DNA of 64,000 nt from Seriola aureovittata (lineage: Eukaryota > Chordata > Actinopteri > Carangiformes > Carangidae): positions 8,551,001 through 8,615,000 of the forward strand of contig NC_079371.1 of the NCBI RefSeq assembly GCF_021018895.1, written 5' to 3'. Position 1 is the first letter of the stretch. Each line of letters opens with the position of its first letter. The notes under the pieces were generated by a model, which was given only the letters and a program-made list of their open reading frames with translations, was not told the DNA's origin and did no database searches. Below, one piece after another: positions 36,061 through 49,709 of the stretch. A program made the translations under genes and the position numbers.

Positions 36061-36438
36061 TTTTTTATCCTTCCCAGCCTGTGGCGGCAGTCCCAGTAAT
36101 CTTAGGACTTGACTGAGGACACTTCATGCAATTGGGGTAACGTTAGCCTCTGTGAACTCCCAAAGCACTTAACAAGGAAATGACCGCCACACTCTGGGTA
36201 ATTTTTGCCAATTAACTACCATGGCAACCACTGATGTCAGGGTATCGGCTGTCCTTTAATCAGGCTATGGGCATCATCTTGGGTAATGCTGAGAAACGTG
36301 AGAATTTATGTACACACATGGACTCATAAAACACACACACAGACATATCTGCAGCCACATGGACATTCCCATGATGACATCATTGAAGCAAAGAAAGAAA
36401 AAAGAAAGTAGAAATTCTGTAGCATGTGCACGTACATT

Positions 36439-36525
36439 ATGTCAGAAAGTGATGTGTTCTCGTTTCCAGGGTAACAAAATTAATCTTTAGAGAACTTTAT
36501 TACAACTTGGGTCTAATTTTATAAT
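36439..36525 (+). repeat. Direct repeat, left copy (pairs with 37806-37890)
   Basis: Shares GTGTTCTCGTTTCCAGGGTA, 'atctttа'-like sequence and TTACAACTTGGGTCT with the second copy 1.37 kb to the right, with small indels. Confidence 0.75.
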
Positions 36526-36529
36526 TTAA

Positions 36530-37800
36530 TAAAATGCAAATTATATTGCATACTAATCTCATCATTTTACTCTGTTCTGTGTTCCTACTGCAATTTGTAG
36601 TAATTTCATTAATGGGCCTTTATAGTAGCATACATTTTTTGACTGGCGCCCATAAACCTCTCTAAATGGAAAACTGGGAGAAATGTGCTTTAATTCTTTA
36701 ATATGAAATAACAGAAAACATACTGAAGTATTTTAATGAAAAAACCTTTTGGAACCATTCAAAACATAGCTGATCCTCCCACAGCCTATTGGGCTTAGCT
36801 CTGAAATTCCCACCCCCCTAGTTTACTCTGAATGGTCAGGGGAGACTTCTATCTACAAGCTAGAGTCACTCAAAAAGAAATGTTACATACTCCTGTACAA
36901 TAGGTGGCGGCATGCTCCTCTAACATTGGTTTGTAACCCACCAGTAGACACAAGAAGAAGAAAAAGAAGAAAGCTGGGGAAAAACAAAGGAAAAGAACAT
37001 GTCATTACTCTTAAGATCGGTTACATTAGTTGTCTTCCCCCGACCCCCCTGAACACGGATAATACATGAATGCTCCTGAAGTGAAATCTGATCTGATATT
37101 TACTGGGAGACCTCCATTTTGTAGCCAGAAAGCTAACAAACAATAGCAAACCCACTCACAGCCAGAAGGAGCTGGACTGAGAGAGAGAGAGAGAGAGAAA
37201 TGAGGGAAGACCTGGCAGATAAGTAATCGCTCGGTTGTCTGCTTTGGACTTCCCAGGACGATATTCATAACCTGGAATACTTTTATGAGGAACCCTTTTG
37301 ATTTTTGTGATTGGTGGGCCTGTAAGGACTAAAGGAATATAAATAATGGAGGAATGGAGAGAGAATCGGAGTTCTACACTTCTAAACGGTAGGCAGTCAC
37401 CATGCTCCACTGATACACAATGCTGGTAGATATTAATAAATCATATTTATGTCTTATGGTTAGTGCAAAATGAGGTACAGCCTGCCTTTAACGGCCCAAG
37501 CACGGGCCAGCGGGCTGTATGAGGTTAAAAGAGGGAGGGGGAGAATGTCAAAGTGGATTGACATACTGTGTGATTTATCAGACCTGCTATGACCTGGAAG
37601 AGAGTGAGGAGGGTTGGTTGACAGCACTTCTGTTAACTAATAAAACCACTCCTTTTCAGTACAAGTGAGCTGTACTGGCCTGCAGTTTATTGTGGATGTG
37701 TGTATGTGCTGTAGAAGTGCAACAATAGAAACTCTCATGATACTTCACGGTGAATATGAAGATTTTAATTGTTTACGATCTAATATGTCATATCCCACAC
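36530..37800. other. No gene seen; probable repeat-derived sequence
   Basis: Around 36895-36980 'aggtggcggcatgc..acaagaagaagaaaaagaagaa' resembles the end of a fish dispersed repeat. A (GA)n tract lies at 37179-37198. An 84-residue minus frame (37410-37156) shows no domain. Confidence 0.35.
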
Positions 37801-37805
37801 CCCTA

Positions 37806-38215
37806 ATGTCAGAAAATAATGTGTTCTCGTTTCCAGGGTAACACAATGAATCTTTAAAGGACTTACAACTTGGGTCTCATTTTTTATAGTTTTGCCACTG
37901 TTTCTATCAGGTTATGATACCGATCTACTCACAAAGTACTTGCTGAGTTCTTGGAACACAGCATCAACAATTGTGTAGCAATCTATCTAGTACATATAGG
38001 AGATGTTGAGATATTTCAATGGTTTAAGTGGAAAGTTTGACCTGCTGAAAAATCACCATGTTATCACCTAAGTCATTCAGATTCATTCTCTGAATGTCTG
38101 TGCAAAAGTTCACAGTAATGCAGCCAATAGTTGTTGAGATATTTCAGTGTGGACCAAAATGAGGGACCAGCCCACTGTCAGAGGGACATTGCCAGCACCT
38201 AGTGTAGCTGAAGAC
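37806..38215 (+). repeat. Dispersed repeat including right direct-repeat copy
   Basis: Begins with the copy of 36439-36525 and runs on to 'gttgttgagatatttcagtgtggaccaaaatgagggacca..gggacattgcca', a string I associate with a common fish repeat. The motif 'gttgagatatttca' occurs twice (about 38004 and 38132). Confidence 0.5.
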
Positions 38216-38219
38216 TCCT

Positions 38220-38603
38220 GACACTTGGGAGTTAAATTGCAAGCAAATGTAAGGATTGGAGTAACCAGGATGAATAAGCACCGGATGAAATACATGGGCC
38301 CTCTAGATAATTAAACAGGTTGGGGGTGAGTGGCAAAGGACCGGGACTTTTCCCGCTGGCCTGAGGGTGGTTTTGGCCTGTTCCGTGTGTAGAATGTGTA
38401 GATGGATCTCTCGCACCACCTCACCTGTGTATGACTACTAACTCACTGAACTGCTGCGGTGCTGCTACTGCCAGCCCCATCTTTATGTGTGGAGTTTGCC
38501 TCTGATAATGGCCATCGATAATAATGATCATCCACCTTTGATGAGCAATCAGAAAAGTAAAAAGTTGTAACCAGAAAGCAGTCACTTTTGTTTACCCTTG
38601 TTC

Positions 38604-38634
<31 letters not shown>

Positions 38635-41415
38635 TAGAGATAGATTGGAAATGGAAATGATTGCCAGCTTGTATCAACCCCTACAGTGCAGAGAAGTTGC
38701 AGAGAAGCTGCTGGGTTTCTTCACACCCAAAGTGAAATCGGTGTAAGGCATAAAATAGGAATTGTTTTACTGGGCATGAATCACACTACTGTCATTATTC
38801 AAATTGACAGTTAAAAACTCATGGAGCAGGTTGCTGCTGTTATCAGGGGTTGTTACTGGCTCTTCTTACATTTCAGAACACATTCACATGCCACAGGAAG
38901 CAACAGGGTTTATGGGAAAGGTGGTCTTAATTTTGAGAAACAAAAATGTTACAAGTAGCACCTTCAATATGCTTTATGAGTGCCAGCTTAACACCATTGT
39001 TCTTGCACAGTAAAGCCTTCCCCTGTGGTTTGTACCTGGAAGAACGCCAATGTTATACTAGCTATGGAATCAGGTTCAGGAGCGAATTAGTAATGCTCTC
39101 ACTTTATTTAACACTGTCACACTGAGATGAGCTGGACAGGTAACCCCCAGCAGCTTCAGTGGAGCTGAACAGTTGCTGAAGGAGGAGGCCTGCGGTTGTG
39201 GTGGTGTGATACGGAGCTTGAAAACAGGCTGCATGTTCAGCAAGCTTTCCCTGAATAAATAAAGGTTAAAAAGAAAGTCAACATCCCAATGTTTCCACCA
39301 CAGCACTGACTCATCTCTGCTGGGGTTGGTCGTCCTTGTCAGCTCGTCTGGTGTCTGGTGGCATGAGGGAAAGGCAGACAGATGACAATTCAGCATTTTT
39401 GGCTGCTACATCCCTCTTCTCTTCCTCCTCCTCCTCCTCCTCTGCGTCTGGGCTCTCCACATGGTTTTAATTTTCTGTGCAGGCCGCAATGTCAAAAATC
39501 ACTACATCTTTGGAAGTCGATGATCACAAAAATCTGTTTTTGGATCTATATTTAGGCAGCTTTTCCGTTTCCGATCCACAACTGACAGATATTTAATAGA
39601 TAGAAAAAGGGGGAAAGAACGAGACCCCTGAGGAATTTCCAGCCTGTTTTTATCTCTTGTGTGCTTCTGTCCATTGTGGTGGAGGAGAGGTGGTTTCTGC
39701 AGTGTGGGCAATGAATGTTGGCTACAAGCACCAGAGACAGACAGATAATTACACTGTCAGACTGGGGAGATCCTCCTATTGTGCAATGTGTGTGCATGCA
39801 TCCATGCTAATCTGTCATTTGTTTGTAAGTGACACAATTAGTCTCGTGTTTTATTTTATCAGAACCAAAACTTTTCACACCGAAAATCAGTCTGGCCTAT
39901 CAACATTTTCAAACCCTTATAACCTGCGCTTGACTCTGGCCTCTGTGGTGCTTCACACAGACATATTCTTTGGCCAACTCCCAAAGTCTGGACTGCCCTG
40001 GGAGAACAGAGATTCTGAACCGCACTCTTGTTAAACCCAAGCAGGATGGGAGCTGGCCCTTAGAAGAAATGAGTAACTCCAAGACAGCTCCCATGAGAAT
40101 TTCTGGCGCTCTACATAAATTATGTGGCTTTTCAGCACGTGACAGTCAGCGTTTGACCACACTGGTAGGCACTATAACTTTCAGAAGACAGTCGTGAGGA
40201 GCACCACGTATGCTTCGTCGCAACCCCTTGGGAACTATTTAATCACATGGAATCCAGTGGTTACGTGTCTTTTTATAATCAAAAAGTAGTATTTCTATAT
40301 AGATGAATAATACACTAAAATCCGAAAAATGTGATATTGAAATGATTAATAAATGGCTTAAATGTGGGAAAATATGGGGAGAAGAAAATGATTAATGTCA
40401 TCTTCCCGCTGACAACTGCGCTGAAGTGCCATTGAGCCCTTGGATTTAGTTCCAGGCTCATGCAGTGAGACTGTTTGCTATAGCCAACAGTGAACTGCAG
40501 AAATATGTGTGAAAATGTATGAATGTGACGCGTGGTATTGCAGAAAGGAACAAGCATATTTATCAAAAAATAGACATTGCTGTGTTCATCGTTTGGTTTA
40601 GTATTTCAGTTTTACTGTAGTTTACTCAATCAGAGATCGTAGATTGACGATAGAAACGTCTTTTGTGTGACGAAAAAAACGACCCGTTCCTCTTCCCCTG
40701 AATTATTACTTGTTGATATTGTACCCTTTGGCAAAACACTTACCTGACTGGTGATGATATTAAAGACGTAGGCTACTATACGCAAAAATCTTTCTCGTTC
40801 AAAGCAAAATCGAAACATTTAATACCAATAATCAGCTTAAAAAAGTCTCTATCAGTGAGATGGAGGAGAGAAATATGCTTCATAAGCTGATTTTATGACA
40901 TATTTTATCACATGTTGCTACAGTCGTTACTTACTGTATTTAAGCCAGAGTTACTGGGTTATTTGATTTGTACATCTCCTAATCACTGAGAGTACATCAA
41001 CTAAAAAAAGCACCAGCATATAAATATGAATATTTGATTTTGTTACTCTCGGTGCTGTCTTGGTTTTTGTCTCCATTATTCCTGAAGTCTTAAAATATGT
41101 CAAAGGCATCACAAGCACCGCTTTGGTGTAGGTCCCTGAATAACAACAGTGTTATTATTGTTATTCTGGCTAACGGGGTCAGTGACTTGTCTTGCTCAGG
41201 TCGTGGAATGAAAAATGTTGAAAGACCTGATCTAAGCCATCATTTGTGTATCTAACTCTCAGAAATGCAATTTTTCTGCCAAACAGCACTCGGTCACAAA
41301 GATTTAACCAGCCAGCCCTAAACAATGGTCTCCTGTCAGCTTGATCAAACACGGGTAGGAAAACACAGAGTGGGTGCTTTCAGGCCTTACAGCCCGGCTC
41401 AGACCCAGCACAGTC
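38220..41415. other. No gene seen
   Basis: Unique sequence with a GA-rich tract at 38604-38642 and a (CCT)n tract near 39423-39440. The part at about 40370-40520 has balanced composition and few simple repeats; it could be conserved non-coding DNA. Confidence 0.35.
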
Positions 41416-41420
41416 AGTGG

Positions 41421-41421
<1 letters not shown>

Positions 41422-41503
<82 letters not shown>

Positions 41504-41529
41504 CAAACACGCACACACACACACACACA

Positions 41530-41561
<32 letters not shown>

Positions 41562-41625
41562 CACACACACAAACACGCACGCACACACACACACACACAC
41601 GCACGCACGCACGCACACAAACACG

Positions 41626-41681
<56 letters not shown>
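41422..41681 (+). repeat. Compound (CA)n/(CACG)n microsatellite, 260 bp
   Basis: CA units alternate with several blocks of four to eight GCAC units and single AAAC interruptions. The long Thr-His, Ala-Arg-Thr-His and Cys-Val frames on both strands are translations of this tract and not genes. Confidence 0.95.
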
Positions 41682-41682
<1 letters not shown>

Positions 41683-41689
41683 CAGGTAT

Positions 41690-44600
41690 GCATCAGCTGT
41701 GCATGCATGCTTTCAATTCACAACACACATACACCAGTGACCCAGGTTGCTATTTCCCCTCTAATCCTCGTTCCTCTGATGTAAAAATGGCTTCACGGGT
41801 TGAGCCCTGATCAAGGGGCTGTGAGCTGTCTGCGGAGCTTCGGACGAGCCCAGAACCATCGTTCACATCAGGGTTTGGCATATTTGCCTCGCAGGATAAA
41901 GAAAAAGCTGGAAAATACTGACCACTGGCATTTTCTGGTATAAAGATGATCAGTACATAGAAAATGGTGGAAAATGGTATGTACCACAGGCATTACACAC
42001 TCTTTATGATTGACTCATGATAGACAGTTTAAAAAAAAAAAAGGATCAAAATCAATACTACAGAACCCAGAGATATTGCATATCACATTCCATGCATTAT
42101 TCTTCCTTGTCAAAACCTGGTGCCTAAATTACCTCTAATACAATCCAACCAACCAACAGTTCGGTCTGAGATTTAGGTGTGTTTTGCTAGTTGCAGTAAT
42201 GTAGCCTTCAAGCAGCTAGACTCAAGCAGAAATGAGGAGGTCTGCTGAGAAGCTCACTCCTCTCTAACTCCATTGTTCGTTTTCAAACGAAATGTCACTA
42301 GAGTCAGTTAATCAGATTTCCCACAGCTCTCTGTGGAGCCACAAAAAGTTTTATACAACTTTTTTCACATGTTGCAGTAGTAGTACTCCCCAAGACCTGT
42401 CAACAGACTGTGATGTATAAAACCAGTGGGGTTCTCCTTAATGTGAGTTAACACTGAATAAAAACAATACAATCCACATTCATGTGAAATATTTTAACAG
42501 CTTTCAACAGCTTTCACAGAAACACAAGCTTATTCTGAGTAAAGGACAGACAAAAGCTAGACCAGCACCCTGATTTTCCATAGTCTCAGTTACCCAGGTT
42601 GCCTTGCACCACAAGTTAAAATCAAGGTATTATCAATTGATGACGGGATCTGACAGAAAATTAATACGTTGCTACCACAGTAAATATAAGTATAAAGAGA
42701 AATGGGCAGATTGGACCTATTTGTTTTACAAAAGTCTCATGCAAAACATTGCAAAAAAAAAAAAATGCAGTTACTGTGTGGTCTGTAGGCTAAATAATAG
42801 GCCAACGTGACATAGTATTTATAAGTATGAAAGTTGTCAGGTTACAGCTTAGCAAATTGATGAGATGGAGTCAGAGTGACGCAGTGATCCCTGTTCTTTA
42901 GTGTCTGCCAGCAATTTGAGCAGCAAACTGTCTAATTCATCATAGCATGAACTCTTACACTCTCAATGAGAATAGTTATGCAATAATGTAGCTACAAGTG
43001 ATTTTGGTCCCCTGGTAAAATATCCACCAGTGTGGTTCGTACACAGGAATGTCTGAAGTGTGAAAAATGAAATAGGATATCAAATAGTGTGATCCATCAC
43101 ATCAGACAGTGGTGTTCTTCTTTGCAGCCACAACTATTTCAACTTTTAAAAATGATCAGGTTTCCCCAGCTGACGGGCGAGTTTGGCAATGCAAGACTTA
43201 AAATATGTGGTTTCTGTGCTGTTGCTTTGCTTTAAAGCAAGACTAGCTATATAATTTTTGAATGAAGAAATAACACAATCATCCACTTAGCATAAAATTA
43301 TTTCGTCTGTTATGACCAGTAGTTTACAGTGGCTTATTGAAGCTGAACTTGAGAGATATTGCTTTTGTAAATGACATTGACAGCAAAAGTTGCAGTCTGG
43401 CTTTAGGTAGCATGGCATACAGCCTTGCTGCACCTACACATATTCCATCAACACATTCCTTTATTTTGACATGAAGGAACCATAAAGGATAAGGCAATGT
43501 TCTATATTGTTTGTTATTAATGTCAACAAATCCCATGAAAAGACCAAAACCAACTTCACATTAGTCTGTGTCTCAACACTTCTTGACTTGCGCTGTCTGT
43601 GGCTGTCAGGCTCATGTTCACTGGTTCATAATGATGTTTAAAAACATGTCAGCATCAGTCAATTCCAAACATGTCCGGGAACTGCAGTTTTTAGCAAGTG
43701 TTACTCAAACAGGAGTAAATAGTGGAAGTGTGGGGGAACATTTTTTTGTTACCGATTTGATGTGCTAGAGTATTTATGGCTGCCGCACACAATACGGATT
43801 CAAAGTAAACTACACTGCCCATGTTCATTGTAAAGAGGGAGAAGTGCAACAGTGTGGCTCTATGTGTCCATGGCAATAATCTGAATAAGGCTTTGGATAC
43901 ACATGCAATACTTGTTTGTGGGATCAATTTATTGCTTGTTTTGCTTTACTTGGGCTTTGTTGACAATAAGAAAAATATAGAATATCACCAGACTGTTACT
44001 TTAAGACACACTGAATGACATGAAACCAAGCAAAAACTGACTATGGCTCCACTACAAGTTACTGATCCCAGTCCTCTGTCAGATGAAGAACCCCCCCCCC
44101 TGCATTATTATCTGTGGTCGGGAGCTCTTTGCCCAACTCATGTGCTATGCATGGCTCTGGTGCAGCTTATCTCGTGTATTTATCCAGCGCTGATCCACTG
44201 TAGCTCTGCCTGGAAGCTGTAGCCTAGTCAGGAATTCAGAGTTGTGACAAGGTTTACGTTGGCCAAACCGCCTGAAACTGGAGCTGAGCGCTGCAATGCA
44301 GTCAAATAAATCATCTAAAGAGAGGGATGGCGCAGAGAAAGACAAACAAATAGCTTTTTACAAAACAGTGTTTCCAGCAATAGTTTTTTTGGCACGAGAC
44401 GGCGAGAGACAGAGGGAAAGACAGAAGGGCAAAGAAAGGCACTGACACAGACAGGCAGAAAGAGATAGGGTCCGCCAACACTAAATACATGTCAGGTACT
44501 CTTTAAGTGAATTTATAGAAAAGGCTTTATTTGAGGATTGCATTCCTCAGTGTCATTATGTGGTCAGTGGTTTCATTCATAGCCCTAAGCCATATAGCAC

Positions 44601-45830
44601 CATCAAGTGAGACAGCCAATCCTCCTCTGTGTTTAAATGATGCTTGATTTCCTAGGGCGCATCAACTGATTGAGGTTTAGGGGGAAAAAAAAGAAATAAA
44701 CCGACACAGAGATGAACGAAGAAAATAATGAAGCAAGATATAGTAAGATAAATGAAACAGGAGAAGGATAGGAGAGAGATTCAGATGCAGATGTGGCTCT
44801 ATATAAAAATCATAATGGAGCATTTTTGTGCGTCCATCAGACAGCAAGAAACAGAGGGACTGAGAGTGGATGTATGGACCGAGGAGAAGGGAGAGAAATA
44901 GAAGGGTGCAATGACTAGAGGAGGAAAAGGAGAGGTGAAGACAGGCAGATAGTGGGAGAGGAAAGAGTGAAGAATTGTGAAAGGCGCAGCAGAGCCCAGG
45001 AGGCTGTTGTAACAACAGCAGGTCTGATTGGAGCAAATTACTCCTCTCCTTTCCAATCAGTTTCAGCATGAATTAATCTGTTCCCTCTGGTCTCCGGCCA
45101 TCAAAGGCTCAATACAGGATTTAGAAATGCTCTCCCCCTCCTCAGCAGTTGTTGTCAACGTGTTGATGTGCACTGCTCCACTACTGTAGTACGTGCCTGA
45201 AATGCTGCATTACACAGGACCCACTGTGTCGTCTACATTTTACAATCATGCACATTTACAGTCTACTAACTCGCTTCGCCAAATACCTTTTGAAGGAAAT
45301 ATAATTGCTGCATGATTTGTTTTTAATGGCGAATCCTTTTTTCCAATTCATGAAATGTAACTTGATTTTTTACTACACCAGAGTCGTATGGAGGAGTGTT
45401 GGGACGGTGAGGAAGGTTTACAAAGCAAAGGACTCTGACACCAGAGACCGAAATTGGTGTTGTTCTTTCCACGTGTTGTTAAGTTTAGGCTGCTAAATGA
45501 CCATGTTAAAGAGGGATCTTGGTTTTGGCTAACTTTTTAAAAACATAAACAAATCCCATGCATGTCATGCCTCAAGTTGAGTTGGAAGCCGGAGCATGAC
45601 CAGCACCGATTGTGCATTGAAACACTGTATAACAACATTTCCCTAAACTTAACCGAGTGCTTTGAGTTGCCTAAGCATAACCACAAACTCATGCTCTAGT
45701 TGTGGGAGTGGTTATTGTAGAGAGAGAAAATATGATGGCATAGAATATTTTGCAGATATGTTCAATAGGAACATTTTTTAAATTCGGTCACTGGTCTCAT
45801 TTCATGTCTTATGAAACATATTTGATAATG
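41690..45830. other. No gene seen
   Basis: Unique sequence. 44390-44470 and 44690-45000 are purine-rich on the plus strand, which explains the Leu/Ser-rich minus frames there. A C run lies at 44091-44100. Around 45640-45720 'ccctaaacttaaccgagtgcttt..ttgcctaa' echoes the repeat at 45835. Confidence 0.35.
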
Positions 45831-45834
45831 CAAA

Positions 45835-46370
45835 TTAGCAACCCTGTCTCCTAGAAATGACGTTTATATACAACTAAAACTGCCACAGCAAATATGTTTT
45901 GTAGTAAACATAATTGCGACGTAATTTTATGTGAACGTATCAGTGAGCAATGTGTTTGTTTTCTGTCAGAATATCTGATATCGCAGTATAATATCCACCT
46001 GTAGTAACTACAGTGTTATTAAAACTTTTTAATGGTTATATATTCTTTATAGTTATGTTTCGGCAATCGCAGCACTTGGTTAAGGTTAAGTTGTGGTAAT
46101 GGTTAAGTTCACAGTTTCCCTAATCTCAACCTTTTGTTGCCTAAAACTAACCACCTGACAAACCGTGGACGCAAACTCTGGTCTCCGGTGTGACGGCATG
46201 TCATGTGGTCTGTATACCTGGTCTCCACCCCAACCACCTCCTTGTGAATCCGCTGCTGTTAATAACTGTGAGGCTTCATTCATTCTAAATTTGCTGTAAC
46301 AGTTTAGTTGTATAGAAACCTCATCATCTAGGAGATAGGGTTGAAATGAGTTGCATCTTTTAGGACACAG
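45835..46370 (+). repeat. Dispersed ~0.55-kb repeat, copy 2
   Basis: Same orientation and same order of landmarks as 19365-19955, with substitutions and short indels throughout. The 112-residue minus frame here lies inside the repeat and is not treated as a gene. Confidence 0.7.
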
Positions 46371-46918
46371 AGTTGTACTTTGAAGCGAGTGTGTCCACCT
46401 GTTGAATAATACCTCAGTCATCACAAATGGTTAAAGGACCGTGAAGATATTTTTGTTTTATTGTTCTGTGATGGTTTTAGTTTTGATTTCATTCCTTCTA
46501 CTGGTCTGCAAGTAGCAGGTGGGTTGTCAAGTCAAGTTGCAGAGAAAAATCTGATTTCCTTATTGTGACATATTAAAGTGACTGTAACCAGGGCCTGTTT
46601 GAAAAACAAGCTCTTTAAAAAGATTTAATAATTGATCACTGAAGAGCTGATCACTGACATTTCTTGCATTGCGTTTGTTTGATGAGAGATAAGAGTTTGA
46701 TGGCTGAATGAATCTTCAGTGTTCGATCCGCCTTGAATGTCAGCAGGTGTTTTCAGAAAATTCAATTCAATTCAGATCAATTCAATTTAAAGGTGGCAAG
46801 ATGGTTTGAGAAAAACAATATTACAATATACAATATATTAATACAATTTCCAAAAATACTACAAAATGCAACAAGCAACACTAAGATCGATACACATGGT
46901 ACAGTATAGATACAGTAT

Positions 46919-46923
<5 letters not shown>

Positions 46924-46975
<52 letters not shown>

Positions 46976-46998
46976 TGTGTGTGTATGTGTGTGTGTGT
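46924..46998 (+). repeat. (GT)n microsatellite
   Basis: GT units with single C and A interruptions near the right end. Confidence 0.95.
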
Positions 46999-46999
46999 C

Positions 47000-48080
47000 A
47001 TTCACTGTCCCACAGGATGTGGCATGTTGATATACTGTATATTGGGTAGCATGAAATGCCTTGTCCCCGTCTTCGAGGTATATTTTTGATTTTGAGATGT
47101 GATTTAGTTCATTGAAATTTGGGATTACAGAAGTGAATTTGTTGAAGGAAATGTTCTTTATTTCTTTGAATGATTTACATTTACATTCTCTGTAGACAAC
47201 TGCCAGGAAACAGTGGATTCCCAGCAAATACTCTGGTTCAAAAAGGTGATATTTGGTGTTATTAGAGCCGGAGCTGCTTCATTCATGCCTCGAGGCTGCA
47301 TAACACTGTCCAGTTATTTCTCCTCAGTGTTTAAACAAAGGCTGATTTTCAAGGAAACATCTACTGATGGAGGTCCAGAGGGACAGAGATAGATAGCCCG
47401 GCTGTTCCCAAACAGGGTTCACTCCACACCCAATTTGGAAGAGATTTGACTCTCTTGTACTGATATAGTCCAGCCGCAGCGTGCATTGACCCATTTTAAA
47501 TAAAGCAAGAGCCGGAAAAAGCAATGTGGCCACATAATTAAATGAATACGGCCAAGGGAAACAGTGAACAGGTGTTCTCAGGCCATGAGTGGATACGCAG
47601 TGATGTGGAATGAAACCTCTCTGGTCATATCTCGAAAATCACAAAGTAAATGGGAAGATTTCACAGTCTATTTTTTTTTTTATTCACAAAATATCCAAAC
47701 TGAGGCTTTTTTCATCAGAAAACATATGTGTGTGTCCAGCTGATAATATACTGTTACAGATTCCTCGTAACTACAGAGACTAAACATGTGTGTCCTGGCT
47801 AATCTGAATGTATGAGTGTTATGATTGAGACTGATTTCACAATTACAGACTCACAGAAAGAGTGGTCTCTCTCCATATTTTACTCATATTATACTTCCTC
47901 TCTCTGTCTCGGTTTTGTTCTTGCCTCCGAGTCCTCATTAATCTTTTCTTTGACCTTAAAAGTCCTATTTTCAGGCCCCCCCCCCCCACCTTGTTTCTTC
48001 CTCTTTAATATGCTCTTTCTCTTCTGTGTGGAGTATTAAGAACATCTTCACACTCTACTCAAGGGTCTTTTTCAAGCACG

Positions 48081-48115
<35 letters not shown>

Positions 48116-49626
48116 GCACGCACACCGTCTTGTATTATGAGATCTCTCCATTGTTATTTTCTTCCTTCATTAACCCCTCTGGAAGGAAGATATCAGAGGT
48201 CGGCTCCCCTCTGATCCCTGATTGGCTCGTATCACGACCTCTCTGACCAATAGGAATGACTGAAACAATCCAAGATGAAGCATCAGGCTCTTACACGCTT
48301 ACATGTTAATCCCTTGCTTTTACAGGATTTCTGGGATGGCATAAAGGTTGAAATTCTTGTCCTCCTACAGTGGAAAACTACAGCTGTTCGTAATAATTTA
48401 TTCCTGTTCTGTCATGTAAAAGTGAAGTAAAACCTCAGCACCTTTCTTCCACATCAGTGTTGTATAAGGCATGGGATAGTTTTTTAACTGTGCACCTATT
48501 CATTTTTGTCATAATTTCCTCACATTAATTCCCCAGGGAGCAGTATATAAATCAGTATGTGAAGAGTCACTACGTGTTAAACTGTGTGTGTGTGTGTGTG
48601 TGTGTGAGCATGTGTAAGTCCATTCATGTTTTTTTTGTTTTTGTTTTTTTTTGTCTGGCACATTGACATTGATACCAGCCCTCCAATGAGAAACAGAAAA
48701 AGAAAAAAGCTTTAAACTTAAACAAATAGCCTTAAACTTTGCACATTCGACTCAATTAAATGTCATTACATGTGTGTAACCAATAAAAGTTAATAGAAAG
48801 TGTGATTAACTCAGTGTGCAGTAGTACGCTGACTGTGGTTAGAGTCTGACTGTGCTTCCACTGCTGTAAACTCGATTCAAGGTCATGAATTGCAGGCAGC
48901 GTTCAGAGGAATCTGGATGTGGGTTACGAGTCTGAGCGGTAACTGCAAACAAGATTTATTTGGAATAGCTGATCTTTCCTCTTAGAAACTGATTGATAGT
49001 CAGTTAATCAAACAAATTACTTTTTTTCTGGGTCACAGGCCTCAGTCATTGGCTGAGAAAATAATCAAACAATCCCCAGCTATGCTTATGGTAACATTTT
49101 TTCCCTTTACTGGACTAAAATACTGTTTTACCAAGTGTGGAATTCTTGTCACTAGCTAAGTTTATCATACGGCACTGTTTCAATTAAACACAATAATTAT
49201 AGTATTTAAAGGCTGCATTACAATAATATGCTAACAACAACTAAAGCCACATAAGTTTCGGTGCTTCTGTCAAATACAGTACGTTAAGCAAAGCTCAAGT
49301 AGGTGAGTAAAAAAAAAAAAAATCACTTCATTCCTCAAGTGTTGCATTAAATTCAGTGTGTAAGCCGGGGTGGAAATGAGGCTTGCAAGAGCTTCAGCCT
49401 CTGCTGTCACAGGAGGAGCCAGAGTGCATTTAGTGTTTCTTTTTCTTTTTTTTTTCTAGCTTTCTTTTCACGCCATTTCTCCTCCTAACTCGAACCATTC
49501 CACCTTGGCTGCCGGCTACCAGAGAACAGAGGTCGTTAATTGTGCTCTAGATTGTAGGAACTCACTGCACACATGCACACATGGAAGAGAAGTGTGCATG
49601 CAGGCATACACATTCACATTCACTTG

Positions 49627-49629
<3 letters not shown>
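47000..49629. other. No gene seen
   Basis: Includes two short CA/TG tracts (48083-48125 and 48583-48606), a run of 12 C (47976-47987), and two oppositely facing CCAAT boxes near 48220-48250 (gattggctcg and gaccaatagg). 47270-47620 has balanced composition with TAATTA and little repeat content. Confidence 0.35.
48083..48125 (+). repeat. (CA)n microsatellite with CACG units
   Basis: CA units ending in AAACACACGCACGCAC. Confidence 0.9.
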
Positions 49630-49691
<62 letters not shown>

Positions 49692-49705
49692 ACACACACA
49701 CACAC
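49630..49705 (+). repeat. (CA)n microsatellite
   Basis: CA units with one CC interruption at about 49689-49690. Confidence 0.95.
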
Positions 49706-49709
49706 GGCA

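Noticed and set aside
41304..41810. Long Thr-His, Ala-Arg-Thr-His and Cys-Val frames on both strands
   Set aside because: Translations of the CA/CACG microsatellite; the same applies to frames at 7.3-7.7, 26.7, 49.6 and 60.5-62.6 kb.
44677..45069. Leu/Ser-rich 130- and 85-residue minus frames
   Set aside because: They lie over a purine-rich plus strand and have the composition bias of simple sequence.
46086..46424. 112-residue minus frame
   Set aside because: It lies inside the dispersed repeat at 45835-46370 and is not open in the copy at 19365.
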